From Akkermansia muciniphila (lineage in GTDB: Bacteria; Verrucomicrobiota; Verrucomicrobiia; Limisphaerales; UBA9464): DNA of 54,602 nucleotides. A program made the position numbers and the translations under genes. The DNA is taken from NCBI GenBank assembly GCA_945883815.1, contig CAMCYJ010000016.1:1-54602 (forward strand), in the 5' to 3' direction. Of the stretch, positions 8,529 to 16,341 are shown piece by piece (the stretch's first letter is position 1; every line of letters starts with the position of its first letter). A model generated the notes under the pieces. That model was not told the DNA's origin. It ran no database searches and saw nothing but the letters and a program-made list of their open reading frames with translations.

Positions 8529-10178
8529 ATGGAACAAAGACTCGCAGCCACCGGCGAGGAGCCCTCAGCACTTGGGTCGATCCTTCTCCGTCCCATGGCC
8601 CTTCCGCCGTGTGTCGTTTTTGAGGACGACGACTTGCTGGTGGTGAACAAACCTCCGGGTTGGAACACCCATGCCCCGAGTCCTTATGCGGGCGAGGGGG
8701 TGTATGAATGGCTGCGCCACCGGGAACCGCGTTGGGCCGAGTTGGCTATCTTGCACCGCCTCGACAAGGAGACATCGGGATTGATGGTCTTCGGTAAAAC
8801 GCCTTTGGCCAATCGGTCTCTGACGCAACAGTTCGAACAGCGACAGGTAGAGAAGGTGTACCGATTGCGCACGGACCGTGCTATCCAGTCCACCGACTGG
8901 ATCGCCGACTGGTCCGTGGTGCGGGCCGGAGATCATTACGTCGCCCGTCCCCACGCCGCGGGGCTGGATCCGGCAGAGACACGGTTTCATCGGGTCGCCC
9001 ACGGAAACGGTTGGACGGAGTGGGAGGCCTATCCGCGAACCGGCCGGACGCATCAAATTCGGGTGCATGCGGCTCAGGGCGGCATGCCGCTGATAGGGGA
9101 TTCACTGTACGGAGGCAGTCCCGACGCCCGACTCCATTTGACTGCCCATCGCCTCGCATTCGAGCACCCGCGGACTGGAGATCCCGTCAGTTGGTCGGTG
9201 GATCCTCAGTGGGATTTGGACCCTCGAAGTATTCTCCGCAAAGCAGTCATCCATCCCACGGAGACCGACGCGTATCGATGCCTGCACGGAGCCGCAGAAT
9301 CCGGTGGGAGTACGCTCTACCTGGACGCCTTGGGACCCTTTCACTTGCTGCACAGCGATGCTGAAGCCCCCGGAAGCCTCGATGTCGGCGCGGGGATTCA
9401 GGCTGCCAATTTGTACCACCGGCGCCTGAATCGGAAGGTCGGTTTCTCGGGCACGGATGAGAATTGCCCCCGGTGGGTCCGTGGTGAACGGGCTCCGGAG
9501 TCGTTCACGGTTCGGGAAAACGGAGTTCGGTATGAGATGCGATTCGATCAGGGCTACAGTGTTGGTTTGTTCCTCGATCAGAGGGACAATCGTCGTCGCC
9601 TCCTCACAGGTCATATCGCCTCCGATTTTCCCTTGCTGGGCTACCCGGTGACCAATCCGGAGGTGTTGAACTGTTTCGCCTACACCTGCGCCTTCAGCGT
9701 TTGCGCGGCGCTGGGCGCAGCCCGTGTCACCAGCCTCGACCTTTCCAAAAAATACTTGGATTGGGGACGACGCAATTTCGCTCTCAATGGCCTGGATCCA
9801 TCCGCCCATGATTTCATCTTCGGCGATGTCTTCGATTGGCTGCGGCGACTCGGCAAGAAGGGGCGGCAGTTTGATTGCGTGCTTTTGGATCCTCCGACCT
9901 TTTCACGATCCAAAGAGCGTGGGGATTTTCGGGCCGAGCACGATTATGGAGCCCTGGCTGCCTCGGCCGCTGCCGTCCTCAAACCCGGAGGCACACTGTT
10001 TGCCTCCACCAATGCCGCCCGCCTGGAACCGGCGGTGTTCCTCGGTCAGATCCGAGCGGCCCTGGCTGAGGTGGGGCGACGTGTCCTCAGCGAACATTAT
10101 GTTCCTCAGCCGCCGGATTTTCCGGTGAGCCGTGAAGAGCCTGCTTATCTGAAAACCGTGTGGATTCGAGTGGCCTGA
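8529..10178 (+). CDS. Fusion: RluA-type pseudouridine synthase + RlmI-like class I methyltransferase
   Basis: About 549 residues. The N-terminal ~240 are an RluA-family pseudouridine synthase: N-K-P-P-G, the catalytic motif H-R-L-D-K-E-T-S-G-L (Asp about 79) and R-T-G-R-T-H-Q-I-R-V-H. The C-terminal ~290 are an S-adenosylmethionine-dependent methyltransferase of the RlmI/RlmK type, with L-N-C-F-A-Y-T-C-A-F-S as the SAM loop, the acidic end of strand 2 in S-L-D-L-S, and L-L-D-P-P-T-F-S-R at about 452-460. Together they suggest one enzyme that modifies rRNA or tRNA twice. No S4 or PUA domain is seen. ATG 8529 is chosen; ATG 8595 is an alternative. Confidence 0.88.
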   Translation: MEQRLAATGEEPSALGSILLRPMALPPCVVFEDDDLLVVNKPPGWNTHAPSPYAGEGVYEWLRHREPRWAELAILHRLDKETSGLMVFGKTPLANRSLTQQFEQRQVEKVYRLRTDRAIQSTDWIADWSVVRAGDHYVARPHAAGLDPAETRFHRVAHGNGWTEWEAYPRTGRTHQIRVHAAQGGMPLIGDSLYGGSPDARLHLTAHRLAFEHPRTGDPVSWSVDPQWDLDPRSILRKAVIHPTETDAYRCLHGAAESGGSTLYLDALGPFHLLHSDAEAPGSLDVGAGIQAANLYHRRLNRKVGFSGTDENCPRWVRGERAPESFTVRENGVRYEMRFDQGYSVGLFLDQRDNRRRLLTGHIASDFPLLGYPVTNPEVLNCFAYTCAFSVCAALGAARVTSLDLSKKYLDWGRRNFALNGLDPSAHDFIFGDVFDWLRRLGKKGRQFDCVLLDPPTFSRSKERGDFRAEHDYGALAASAAAVLKPGGTLFASTNAARLEPAVFLGQIRAALAEVGRRVLSEHYVPQPPDFPVSREEPAYLKTVWIRVA

Positions 10179-10238
10179 CGCGGTGACTCGCGGCCAGTGG
10201 ATCGATTCCCAAAATAGGCCCTGGAAACCGCCGTCCTG

Positions 10239-10265
10239 TTGCGCGGACTAGGTAAGCTCTATAAT
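10239..10265 (+). promoter_or_regulatory. Candidate promoter close to the TPR gene start
   Basis: A perfect TATAAT at 10260-10265 lies 8 nt before the ATG at 10274. A weak TTGCGC stands 15 nt upstream of it. If used, transcription would start almost at the start codon and the mRNA would be nearly leaderless. Confidence 0.4.
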
Positions 10266-10273
10266 CTCAAGCA

Positions 10274-11665
10274 ATGGCAGAGAAGACGTTGGTGCAGATT
10301 CCAGTGGCCCAGAGGGAATTGTTCGACAAGGGGTTGGCGGCCCTCCAGAAAAACAATCTCGATTACGCGGTGGCCTTGTTTGTCCAAGTGTTGAAGGCCG
10401 AACCCGGATTTTACGAATGCCGTGAAGCGCTCCGGGCCGCCCAGCACAAGCGGGCGGGGACCCGCGGGGGAGGGTTTTTTAAGAAACTGCTCGGATCAGC
10501 CAACACCCTCACCTCTGGACGATTGGCGCTCCGGTCCAATCCGTTGGAAGCCATCTTGATCGCCGAGGAGGCGCTGAATCAGGACCCCTCCAACATGCAG
10601 GCCCATGATTTGTTGTCCGACGCCGCCTTGCAGGCCCAGTTGCCCAAGACGGCGCTCCTGTCGTTGGAGGTCGCCTTCAAGGCCAACTCCTCCGATCGAA
10701 AGCTGGCCGAAAAACTGGTCGAGGCGCACACCCAACTGGGCAATCACTCCCGTGCTGAAAAACTGCTGCGTGACCTGTTGTCGGTTGATCCGGGAAACCC
10801 GGCGTTGAACGAGCGACTCAAGAATCTGCTGGCGCTGCGGACCCTCAAGGAAGGTGGCTACGACCAACTCTCCAGCGGGACCGGAAGCTACCGAGATGTC
10901 CTGCGGGACAAGGAGCAGTCCAAGTCGCTGGAGCAGGAGCACCGCGAGGTGAAGGACGTGGATGTCTTGGAACGACTCATTGGCGAACAAGAAGCCCTCC
11001 GGACAGCTGATCCGTCAAATCCGCGCGTGCTGCGAACTCTGGCAGATCTTTGCCTCAAGAAGGGGGAGTTCGATCGGGCCGTCGGCTACTATGAGCAAGT
11101 TCAGTCGGTGAGCGGCATGACCGATCCACTGATCCTTCAGTGCATCCGGGATACCCGACTGGCTCAATTCGCTACTCTCGAAAAAACTCTGGATCCCCAG
11201 ACCGAGTCGGGCCAGAGCGCGCTGCAGGCCCTAGGCCAACAACGTCAGGATTACCTCTTGGAGGATGCCAAACGCCGTGGGGAAGCCAATCCCACCGACC
11301 TCTTGGTACGATTCGAGTTGGGCGAACTTTACTTCAAGTCGGGGCGTCTTGGTGATGCAATTGCGGAGTTGCAGAAAGCTCAGAATAACCCCAATCGTCG
11401 TGTAGCGGCCATGGGACTGCTGGCCCGGGCTTTTTTCCAGCGCGGTATGAATGACATGGCAGCGAGAAAATTGCAGGAAGCCTTAAAGGAAAAGCCCGTC
11501 TTTGACGATGAAGCCAAGGAGTTGACGTATCACCTCGGTATTGTTCTGGAAAAAATGAATCGCCCCCAAGAGGCCATCGAACAGTTCAAGCTCATCTATG
11601 AGCAGGACATAGCATATCGCGATGTCATGGCCCGGGTTGAGCAGTTCTACGCCTCGCAAAGTTGA
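10274..11665 (+). CDS. Tetratricopeptide-repeat protein
   Basis: 463 residues made largely of TPR-like helical pairs, such as L-F-D-K-G-L-A-A-L-Q-K-N-N-L-D-Y-A-V near the start, repeats around 85-190 (A-L-N-Q-D-P-S-N and V-D-P-G-N-P), and three or four more in the C-terminal half (G-E-F-D-R-A-V-G-Y-Y, G-R-L-G-D-A-I-A-E-L). A Lys/Gly-rich linker at about 60-75 separates the first repeat. No signal peptide or membrane segment, so it is probably a cytoplasmic scaffold. Followed 58 nt later by an NtrC-type activator, possibly in the same transcript. Partners unknown. Confidence 0.85.
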   Translation: MAEKTLVQIPVAQRELFDKGLAALQKNNLDYAVALFVQVLKAEPGFYECREALRAAQHKRAGTRGGGFFKKLLGSANTLTSGRLALRSNPLEAILIAEEALNQDPSNMQAHDLLSDAALQAQLPKTALLSLEVAFKANSSDRKLAEKLVEAHTQLGNHSRAEKLLRDLLSVDPGNPALNERLKNLLALRTLKEGGYDQLSSGTGSYRDVLRDKEQSKSLEQEHREVKDVDVLERLIGEQEALRTADPSNPRVLRTLADLCLKKGEFDRAVGYYEQVQSVSGMTDPLILQCIRDTRLAQFATLEKTLDPQTESGQSALQALGQQRQDYLLEDAKRRGEANPTDLLVRFELGELYFKSGRLGDAIAELQKAQNNPNRRVAAMGLLARAFFQRGMNDMAARKLQEALKEKPVFDDEAKELTYHLGIVLEKMNRPQEAIEQFKLIYEQDIAYRDVMARVEQFYASQS

Positions 11666-11723
11666 CGGTTCAAACGCACCCATGGGTCCAGGAAAGCTCA
11701 ATGTCGCCGACGGAAACGAGCAC

Positions 11724-13304
11724 ATGTCGCTCGAGAAGGTCCTGATCGTCGAAGACAACGAAGTGATTCGGCGGGCGTTGGAGCTACAACTCCAGCGTCG
11801 TCGATTCGATGTGATTGGCGTGTCGACCCTTGCGGTCGCTCAAGATTACCTCGGCAAGGACAACTGGGATCTGGTCTTCGTCGATGTGCGTCTTCCCGAT
11901 GGCGAAGGAACCGACATCCTCCGCGTTCTCCAAAGCCGTTCGGTCAAACCCTTGGTGGTGATGATGACTGGCCATGCGTCCATCGAATCGGCGGTGGCGT
12001 GCATGCGGGACGGTGCCTTCGACTACCTGATCAAGCCATTCTCGTCGGACCAGATCGACATCACCCTCAAGAAGGCCCAGGAGTTCACCCAGCTCATCAA
12101 GGTCAACCGGTACTTGAGCCAGGGCGATCCTTCCGAGGCGACCGGTTCTGAACTGCTGGGTCGCAGCCCGGCCATGCAGGCTCTTCGCGATCTCATCCGC
12201 AAGGTGGCGCGGACTCAGGCGACGGTGTTGGTCCAGGGAGAGAGCGGCACCGGCAAGGAGTTGGTTTCCCGTGCCATCTATCGTGAAAGCTCCCGAGCCA
12301 ACGGGCCGTTCATCAAGGTAAACTGCGCGGCTATCCCTGAGAACCTCATTGAGAGCGAGTTTTTCGGGCACGAGAAAGGTGCCTTCACTGGGGCGTTGAC
12401 CAAACGCGAAGGTCGCTTCGAGTTGGCGCACGGCGGCACCATCCTGCTGGACGAGATCAGCGAGGTGGCTCCGCACGTACAGGCGAAGCTCCTTCGGGTT
12501 CTGCAGGAGCGCGAACTTGAGCGCGTGGGCGGCAATCGCTTGATCCGAGTCGATGTGAGGGTGATCGCCACCACCAACCGCAATCTCGAAGAGAGCATTG
12601 CTCGCAAGGAATTCCGCCAGGACCTTTATTTCCGGCTGAACGTCGTACCCATCTCGGTGCCACCGCTTCGGGAGCGCAAAGAGGACATTTCCTTCCTGAC
12701 CGAACAGTTCATGCAGCGCTTGGCCCGCAAACACGGTGTCCGAGTCAATGGCATCTCGGCCTCTTGCCAGGCGGCACTGATTTCCCACGATTGGCCCGGC
12801 AATGTCCGCGAACTCCAGAATGTCATCGAACGGGCCGTAATATTGTGTCCCGATGGGGGTGAGTTGTCGGAAGGCCATCTCGGATTCCACCCCTCCAGCG
12901 TCACCGTGGCGGTTGCCCCGGTGGCAGCGTCGCGCTCCGCGGCCGTCGGCGGTGCAGTCGAGATGTCTCCGTCGGCTCCCGCATCGTCCTCAGCGCCGCA
13001 TTCTGCGTCGAATCCGGCTCCGGTAGGCCAGGGGGCGGTGGTTCCTCTGGATCAGTTGGAAAAGCAGGCCATCTTGCAGGCGGTCGACGCCTGTGGTGGC
13101 AATCGGACTCAGGCAGCCCGTCTGCTGGGCATCAGTGTCCGAACCATGCGCAACAAGCTGCGCGAATATGGTGTGGCTCCGGGCGGTTCCGACTCCGGTT
13201 CCGACGATGGAGAGGGCGGTGCGGATGAGGTCGCGCCGGGTTCAATCGCCGGTTCCAACGGAGGTTCGAACCCGTCCGATCCAAACCTGGGATCCTCGAC
13301 TTGA
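11724..13304 (+). CDS. Sigma-54-dependent response regulator (NtrC family)
   Basis: 526 residues. Receiver domain 1-120 with phospho-acceptor Asp54 (V-F-V-D-V-R-L-P-D); AAA+ domain ~140-375 with Walker A G-E-S-G-T-G-K-E at 172-179, the sigma-54 contact loop G-A-F-T-G-A at 219-224 and Walker B L-L-D-E-I; Fis-type HTH near 450-490 (G-G-N-R-T-Q-A-A-R-L-L-G-I-S). An unusual Ala/Ser/Pro-rich linker of ~60 residues lies between AAA+ and HTH, and a ~45-residue Gly/Ser/Asp-rich tail follows the HTH. No kinase gene is adjacent. ATG 11724 is preferred over 11682, which would add 14 residues. Confidence 0.92.
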   Translation: MSLEKVLIVEDNEVIRRALELQLQRRRFDVIGVSTLAVAQDYLGKDNWDLVFVDVRLPDGEGTDILRVLQSRSVKPLVVMMTGHASIESAVACMRDGAFDYLIKPFSSDQIDITLKKAQEFTQLIKVNRYLSQGDPSEATGSELLGRSPAMQALRDLIRKVARTQATVLVQGESGTGKELVSRAIYRESSRANGPFIKVNCAAIPENLIESEFFGHEKGAFTGALTKREGRFELAHGGTILLDEISEVAPHVQAKLLRVLQERELERVGGNRLIRVDVRVIATTNRNLEESIARKEFRQDLYFRLNVVPISVPPLRERKEDISFLTEQFMQRLARKHGVRVNGISASCQAALISHDWPGNVRELQNVIERAVILCPDGGELSEGHLGFHPSSVTVAVAPVAASRSAAVGGAVEMSPSAPASSSAPHSASNPAPVGQGAVVPLDQLEKQAILQAVDACGGNRTQAARLLGISVRTMRNKLREYGVAPGGSDSGSDDGEGGADEVAPGSIAGSNGGSNPSDPNLGSST

Positions 13305-13309
13305 TCCGG

Positions 13310-13323
13310 GCGAGTTCACTCGC
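13310..13323. other. Small perfect stem-loop downstream of the NtrC-type gene
   Basis: GCGAG-TTCA-CTCGC lies six bases after the stop codon, in the 228-bp convergent gap up to 13532. No T-run follows, so it is at best a weak termination or mRNA-end structure. Nothing else was recognised in the gap. Confidence 0.3.
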
Positions 13324-13532
13324 TCCGCGTCGTCTGGTCGTGAAGGCTGCGCTTTCTTTCGCAGGAGCTTGAATGCTCGCTCGTTAAGGGCCTCAAGCAC
13401 GAGCCTCGTGCATGGCCTGCTCCCGGTTTTTACCTCGTTTTGCGAGAGAATTCGCCGCGCCATCCCGCTCTCCCTGACCCCCTTCGAGCAGGATCCGGCG
13501 ATCCAACCCGAAAGGGGCCTCTTGGAAGGGGC

Positions 13533-15725
13533 TCAGCGCAGGAAGGCTTCGTGCAGGCCGCCGTCCACGGTAATGACCTGTCCGGTGGTCTTGCTGAGCC
13601 GTTGGCTGATTAGCAGGAAGTACGCTTCGGCCTGATCGGCCGGGGTGATCGGTGACTTGGTCAGCGTCCGATCGGCGTAGAACTGGGCCAGCTTGCGAAC
13701 CAGGGAATCCGTCGCTTCATCGTCCGTGTAGGGGATGTTGTACTTGGCCAGGGATCCGATCACGCGGTCCCGGGGGAACATGGCCGATCCTTGAACCACC
13801 GTCGCCGGCGCCACACCATTGACGCGTACCAGTGGGCTCAACTCGATGGACAGCTCGCGGACCAGATGATTGGCGGCCGCCTTGGAGCAGTCGTAGGCAA
13901 CGCTGCCTTTTTTGGCGACCACCGCGTTGGCGCTGGTGGTGAGCACCAGGTTGCCGCGCAATCCCTGTTCCTTCCAAGTCCTGGAAGCCTCGTCGCCGAC
14001 CAAGTAGCTGCCGGTGACGTTGATGTTGAAGGTGAGCGCCCACTTGTCGTCGGGAATGTGACCACTGGTGTCGCTGGGCACGAAGATACCCGCCGTGACG
14101 CAAATGGAATCAAACCCACCGTAGGCCAGCGCCACGCGATCGAGCATGGCCCGGATGCTGGCCCGGTCGGTGATGTTGGCTGCCAGGCCGATGGCCGGAC
14201 CGCAGCCGCTGATGCCCGTGCCGGCGACGCCGATGCCCTGTCCGAGCTTGGCGATGATCTCATTGGCGGTGGCCTGAGACCCGGCTTCGTTGAGGTCCAC
14301 GCAAACGATTTGAGCGCCTTCTTTGCTGATGCGCAGCGCGGTTTCCCGGCCGATGCCGGAACCGGCACCGATCACGACGACCACCTGGCGCGCCAATTCC
14401 TTTTCGGGCGGCATGCGGCGCAGCTTGGCTTCCTCGAGCAGCCAATACTCGATGTCGAAGGCCTCCTGCTGGGGCAGGGCGATGTAGCGGTCCACCGCCT
14501 CGGCTCCGCGCATCACTTCGACGGCGCAGTTGTAGAACTCGGCCGTGACGCGGCTCTCCGACTTGTCCTTGCCCCAGGCCACCATGCCCAGACCCGGGAT
14601 GAGAATAACCGTGGGATTGGGGTCGCGCATCGCCGGCGAATTGGAACGCTTGCAGCGCTCGTAATAGGCTGCGTAGTCCTTCCGGTATTGCTCCAGACCC
14701 GCCTTGAGCTTGGTCTTGAGGGTCGCAGCGTCCTCGGTCTGCGGATTCCAATCCACATACAGGGGCTTGATCTTCGTGCGCAGGAAGTGGTCGGGGCAGC
14801 TGGTGCCGAGTTCCGCCAGTCGTGCGGCGTCCTGGGAGTTGGTGAAGCGCAGGATCCGTTCATCGTCCTGCACGGTGCCGATCAGCCGGCGTTGTTGGCT
14901 CACCTGCCCCCGGAGCCAAGGCAGGATGGCCGCCAATCGCTCGTTGCGGACCTCTTGAGGCAAGCTCTGGTACTTCGGTCCACCGAAGGCAGCGGCATCG
15001 CCTCCCTTGGCTTGATACTTCGCCTCAATGAATGCGGCTGCCTTTTCGATGTATTCCAGAGTGGCGAGGTAGCACTGCTTGTCGTCGTCATCCCAGGAGA
15101 TGAACCCGTGCTGGCCCATCATGATGGCCTTGGCTTTGGGGTTTTTGCGGCACACCTCCTGCATCGCCAGACCCAGTTCAAAACCAGGGCGCATCCAGGG
15201 GACATAATCCATGGAGTCCCCGAAGATCTCTTGGGTGAGTTCCACGCAGCGGTTGGAAGCGGCGATGGCGATGATCGCATTGGGGTGCATGTGATCGACA
15301 TGACGCCCCGGAATGAAGCTGTGCAGGGGGGTGTCGATCGAGGACGCCCGCGGGTTGAGGTTGAAGGTGGTGTGGGAATACATGGCCACCATGTCGTCTT
15401 CGGCCGGCGATTTGAGGCCCTTATCCGGGCGGGCAGCATACACGCCTTGGAGTCCGATGAGGCGGTCCTGATAAAGCGAGCTGAAGAATTCCCGTGAGGC
15501 CGTGCGCAAATCACCGCCAGACCCCTTCACCCAAAGGACCGTCACGTCTTGGCCGGTGAGTGGATCCTTCTCGGTGAGTTTCGAGGAGGTGTTGCCGCCA
15601 CCGGTGTTGGTGACCCGCTGGTCGGCGCCCAGCTTGTTGGAGCGATAGACCAGACGGTCTGCACCGCTCAGTGCATTGGCTTCGGCGTCATTCCAGAGAT
15701 TGGAAACGTGCGTGAATTGGCTCAT
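13533..15725 (-). CDS. Bifunctional rhamnulose-1-phosphate aldolase / short-chain (lactaldehyde) dehydrogenase
   Basis: 730 residues. The first ~430 form a class II aldolase/adducin domain: T-G-G-G-N-T-S-S-K near 41, and zinc ligands in D-H-M-H-P (His145, His147). The last ~270 form an NAD(P)-dependent short-chain dehydrogenase, with G-A-G-S-G-I-G-R-E as the nucleotide loop and Y-D-C-S-K as the catalytic Tyr/Lys. The family cleaves rhamnulose-1-phosphate to DHAP and lactaldehyde and oxidises the latter. No rhamnose isomerase or kinase lies nearby. The start M-S-Q-F-T-H-V fits the family. The 5' flank carries a palindromic repeat. Confidence 0.92.
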   Translation of the reverse strand: MSQFTHVSNLWNDAEANALSGADRLVYRSNKLGADQRVTNTGGGNTSSKLTEKDPLTGQDVTVLWVKGSGGDLRTASREFFSSLYQDRLIGLQGVYAARPDKGLKSPAEDDMVAMYSHTTFNLNPRASSIDTPLHSFIPGRHVDHMHPNAIIAIAASNRCVELTQEIFGDSMDYVPWMRPGFELGLAMQEVCRKNPKAKAIMMGQHGFISWDDDDKQCYLATLEYIEKAAAFIEAKYQAKGGDAAAFGGPKYQSLPQEVRNERLAAILPWLRGQVSQQRRLIGTVQDDERILRFTNSQDAARLAELGTSCPDHFLRTKIKPLYVDWNPQTEDAATLKTKLKAGLEQYRKDYAAYYERCKRSNSPAMRDPNPTVILIPGLGMVAWGKDKSESRVTAEFYNCAVEVMRGAEAVDRYIALPQQEAFDIEYWLLEEAKLRRMPPEKELARQVVVVIGAGSGIGRETALRISKEGAQIVCVDLNEAGSQATANEIIAKLGQGIGVAGTGISGCGPAIGLAANITDRASIRAMLDRVALAYGGFDSICVTAGIFVPSDTSGHIPDDKWALTFNINVTGSYLVGDEASRTWKEQGLRGNLVLTTSANAVVAKKGSVAYDCSKAAANHLVRELSIELSPLVRVNGVAPATVVQGSAMFPRDRVIGSLAKYNIPYTDDEATDSLVRKLAQFYADRTLTKSPITPADQAEAYFLLISQRLSKTTGQVITVDGGLHEAFLR

Positions 15726-15815
15726 GGCGAATTGGCTGCGATGGATCGGACAGCGACTGCTGAAGCGCAACGCTGGAGTGCCTGATTTCTCCGTCAAACC
15801 GAAACTTGGACTCTG

Positions 15816-15979
15816 AGAGCCTGTCTGAAAATCGGGAGGGGTCCGGCGGCTGGAGAATTCTGGGTTGGGCAAAGCGGTGAGCGGCGGGGCAGCTCCTCAG
15901 CAGTCTGCTTCTTCCTAGCGCCTTGCCCATCGAACCCTTCCCTCCCAAACAGAACACCTCCCCATTTCAGGCAGACTCT
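15816..15979. repeat. 164-bp imperfect palindromic element (MITE-like)
   Basis: It fills much of the 312-bp gene-free stretch 15726-16037. The ends are inverted copies of one ~27-bp motif: AGAGCCTGTCTGAAAATCGG continuing GAGGGGT at 15816-15842, and its relative at 15954-15979. Symmetry continues inwards, e.g. GGGTT...GGGCAAAGCG pairing with CGCCTTGCCC...AACCC, so the unit can fold into one long imperfect hairpin. It has no coding capacity. Solo copies of the end motif occur at 43595 and 52469. The rest of the stretch shows no other signal. Confidence 0.6.
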
Positions 15980-16037
15980 AACGATCCAATGGATGCCGTT
16001 GTGGATTTTCAGAGGGTTTTGGCCGATGCTCTTTTCC

Positions 16038-16313
16038 ATGAAATCGGCCTATGAACTGGCAATGGATCGTTTGAGCAAAACCGCGCCGCCGGCCAAGTTG
16101 ACCGCCGCACAGAAGGCGGAATTGGCTGAATTGGATTCCATCTACGCCGCGAAACTGGCGCAGGCGGATTTGTCCACCCGCGAGGCCCTCCAGGCGGCGC
16201 AGGCCGCCCGGGACATCGAGACCATGGAAGTTCTTCGGCAGCGCTATGCCAGCGACAAGGCCAAGATCGAAGCCGAACGCGAGGCCAAGAAGGATCGGGT
16301 TCGGGGCGTTTGA
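16038..16313 (+). CDS. Small helical, charged protein, lineage-type hypothetical
   Basis: 91 residues, almost all predicted alpha-helix: M-K-S-A-Y-E-L-A-M-D-R-L near the start, then long runs of A, E, K, R and Q with coiled-coil character to K-K-D-R-V-R-G-V. No signal peptide. I recall similar short proteins beginning M-K-S-A-Y-E-L-A-M as common in Verrucomicrobiota, with no assigned function. ATG 16038 is chosen because similarity seems to begin there; the frame is open from 15993. Convergent with rsmH, 28 nt from its stop. Confidence 0.75.
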   Translation: MKSAYELAMDRLSKTAPPAKLTAAQKAELAELDSIYAAKLAQADLSTREALQAAQAARDIETMEVLRQRYASDKAKIEAEREAKKDRVRGV

Positions 16314-16341
16314 GGTTCTGGATCAGGTTCCGGGGTTCGGT

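Noticed and set aside
13791-15497. A 568-codon open frame on the plus strand opposite the rhamnulose aldolase gene
   Set aside because: It is the antisense shadow of a well-supported gene in GC-rich DNA; the translation is Gly/Asp/Val/His-rich with no recognisable domain.
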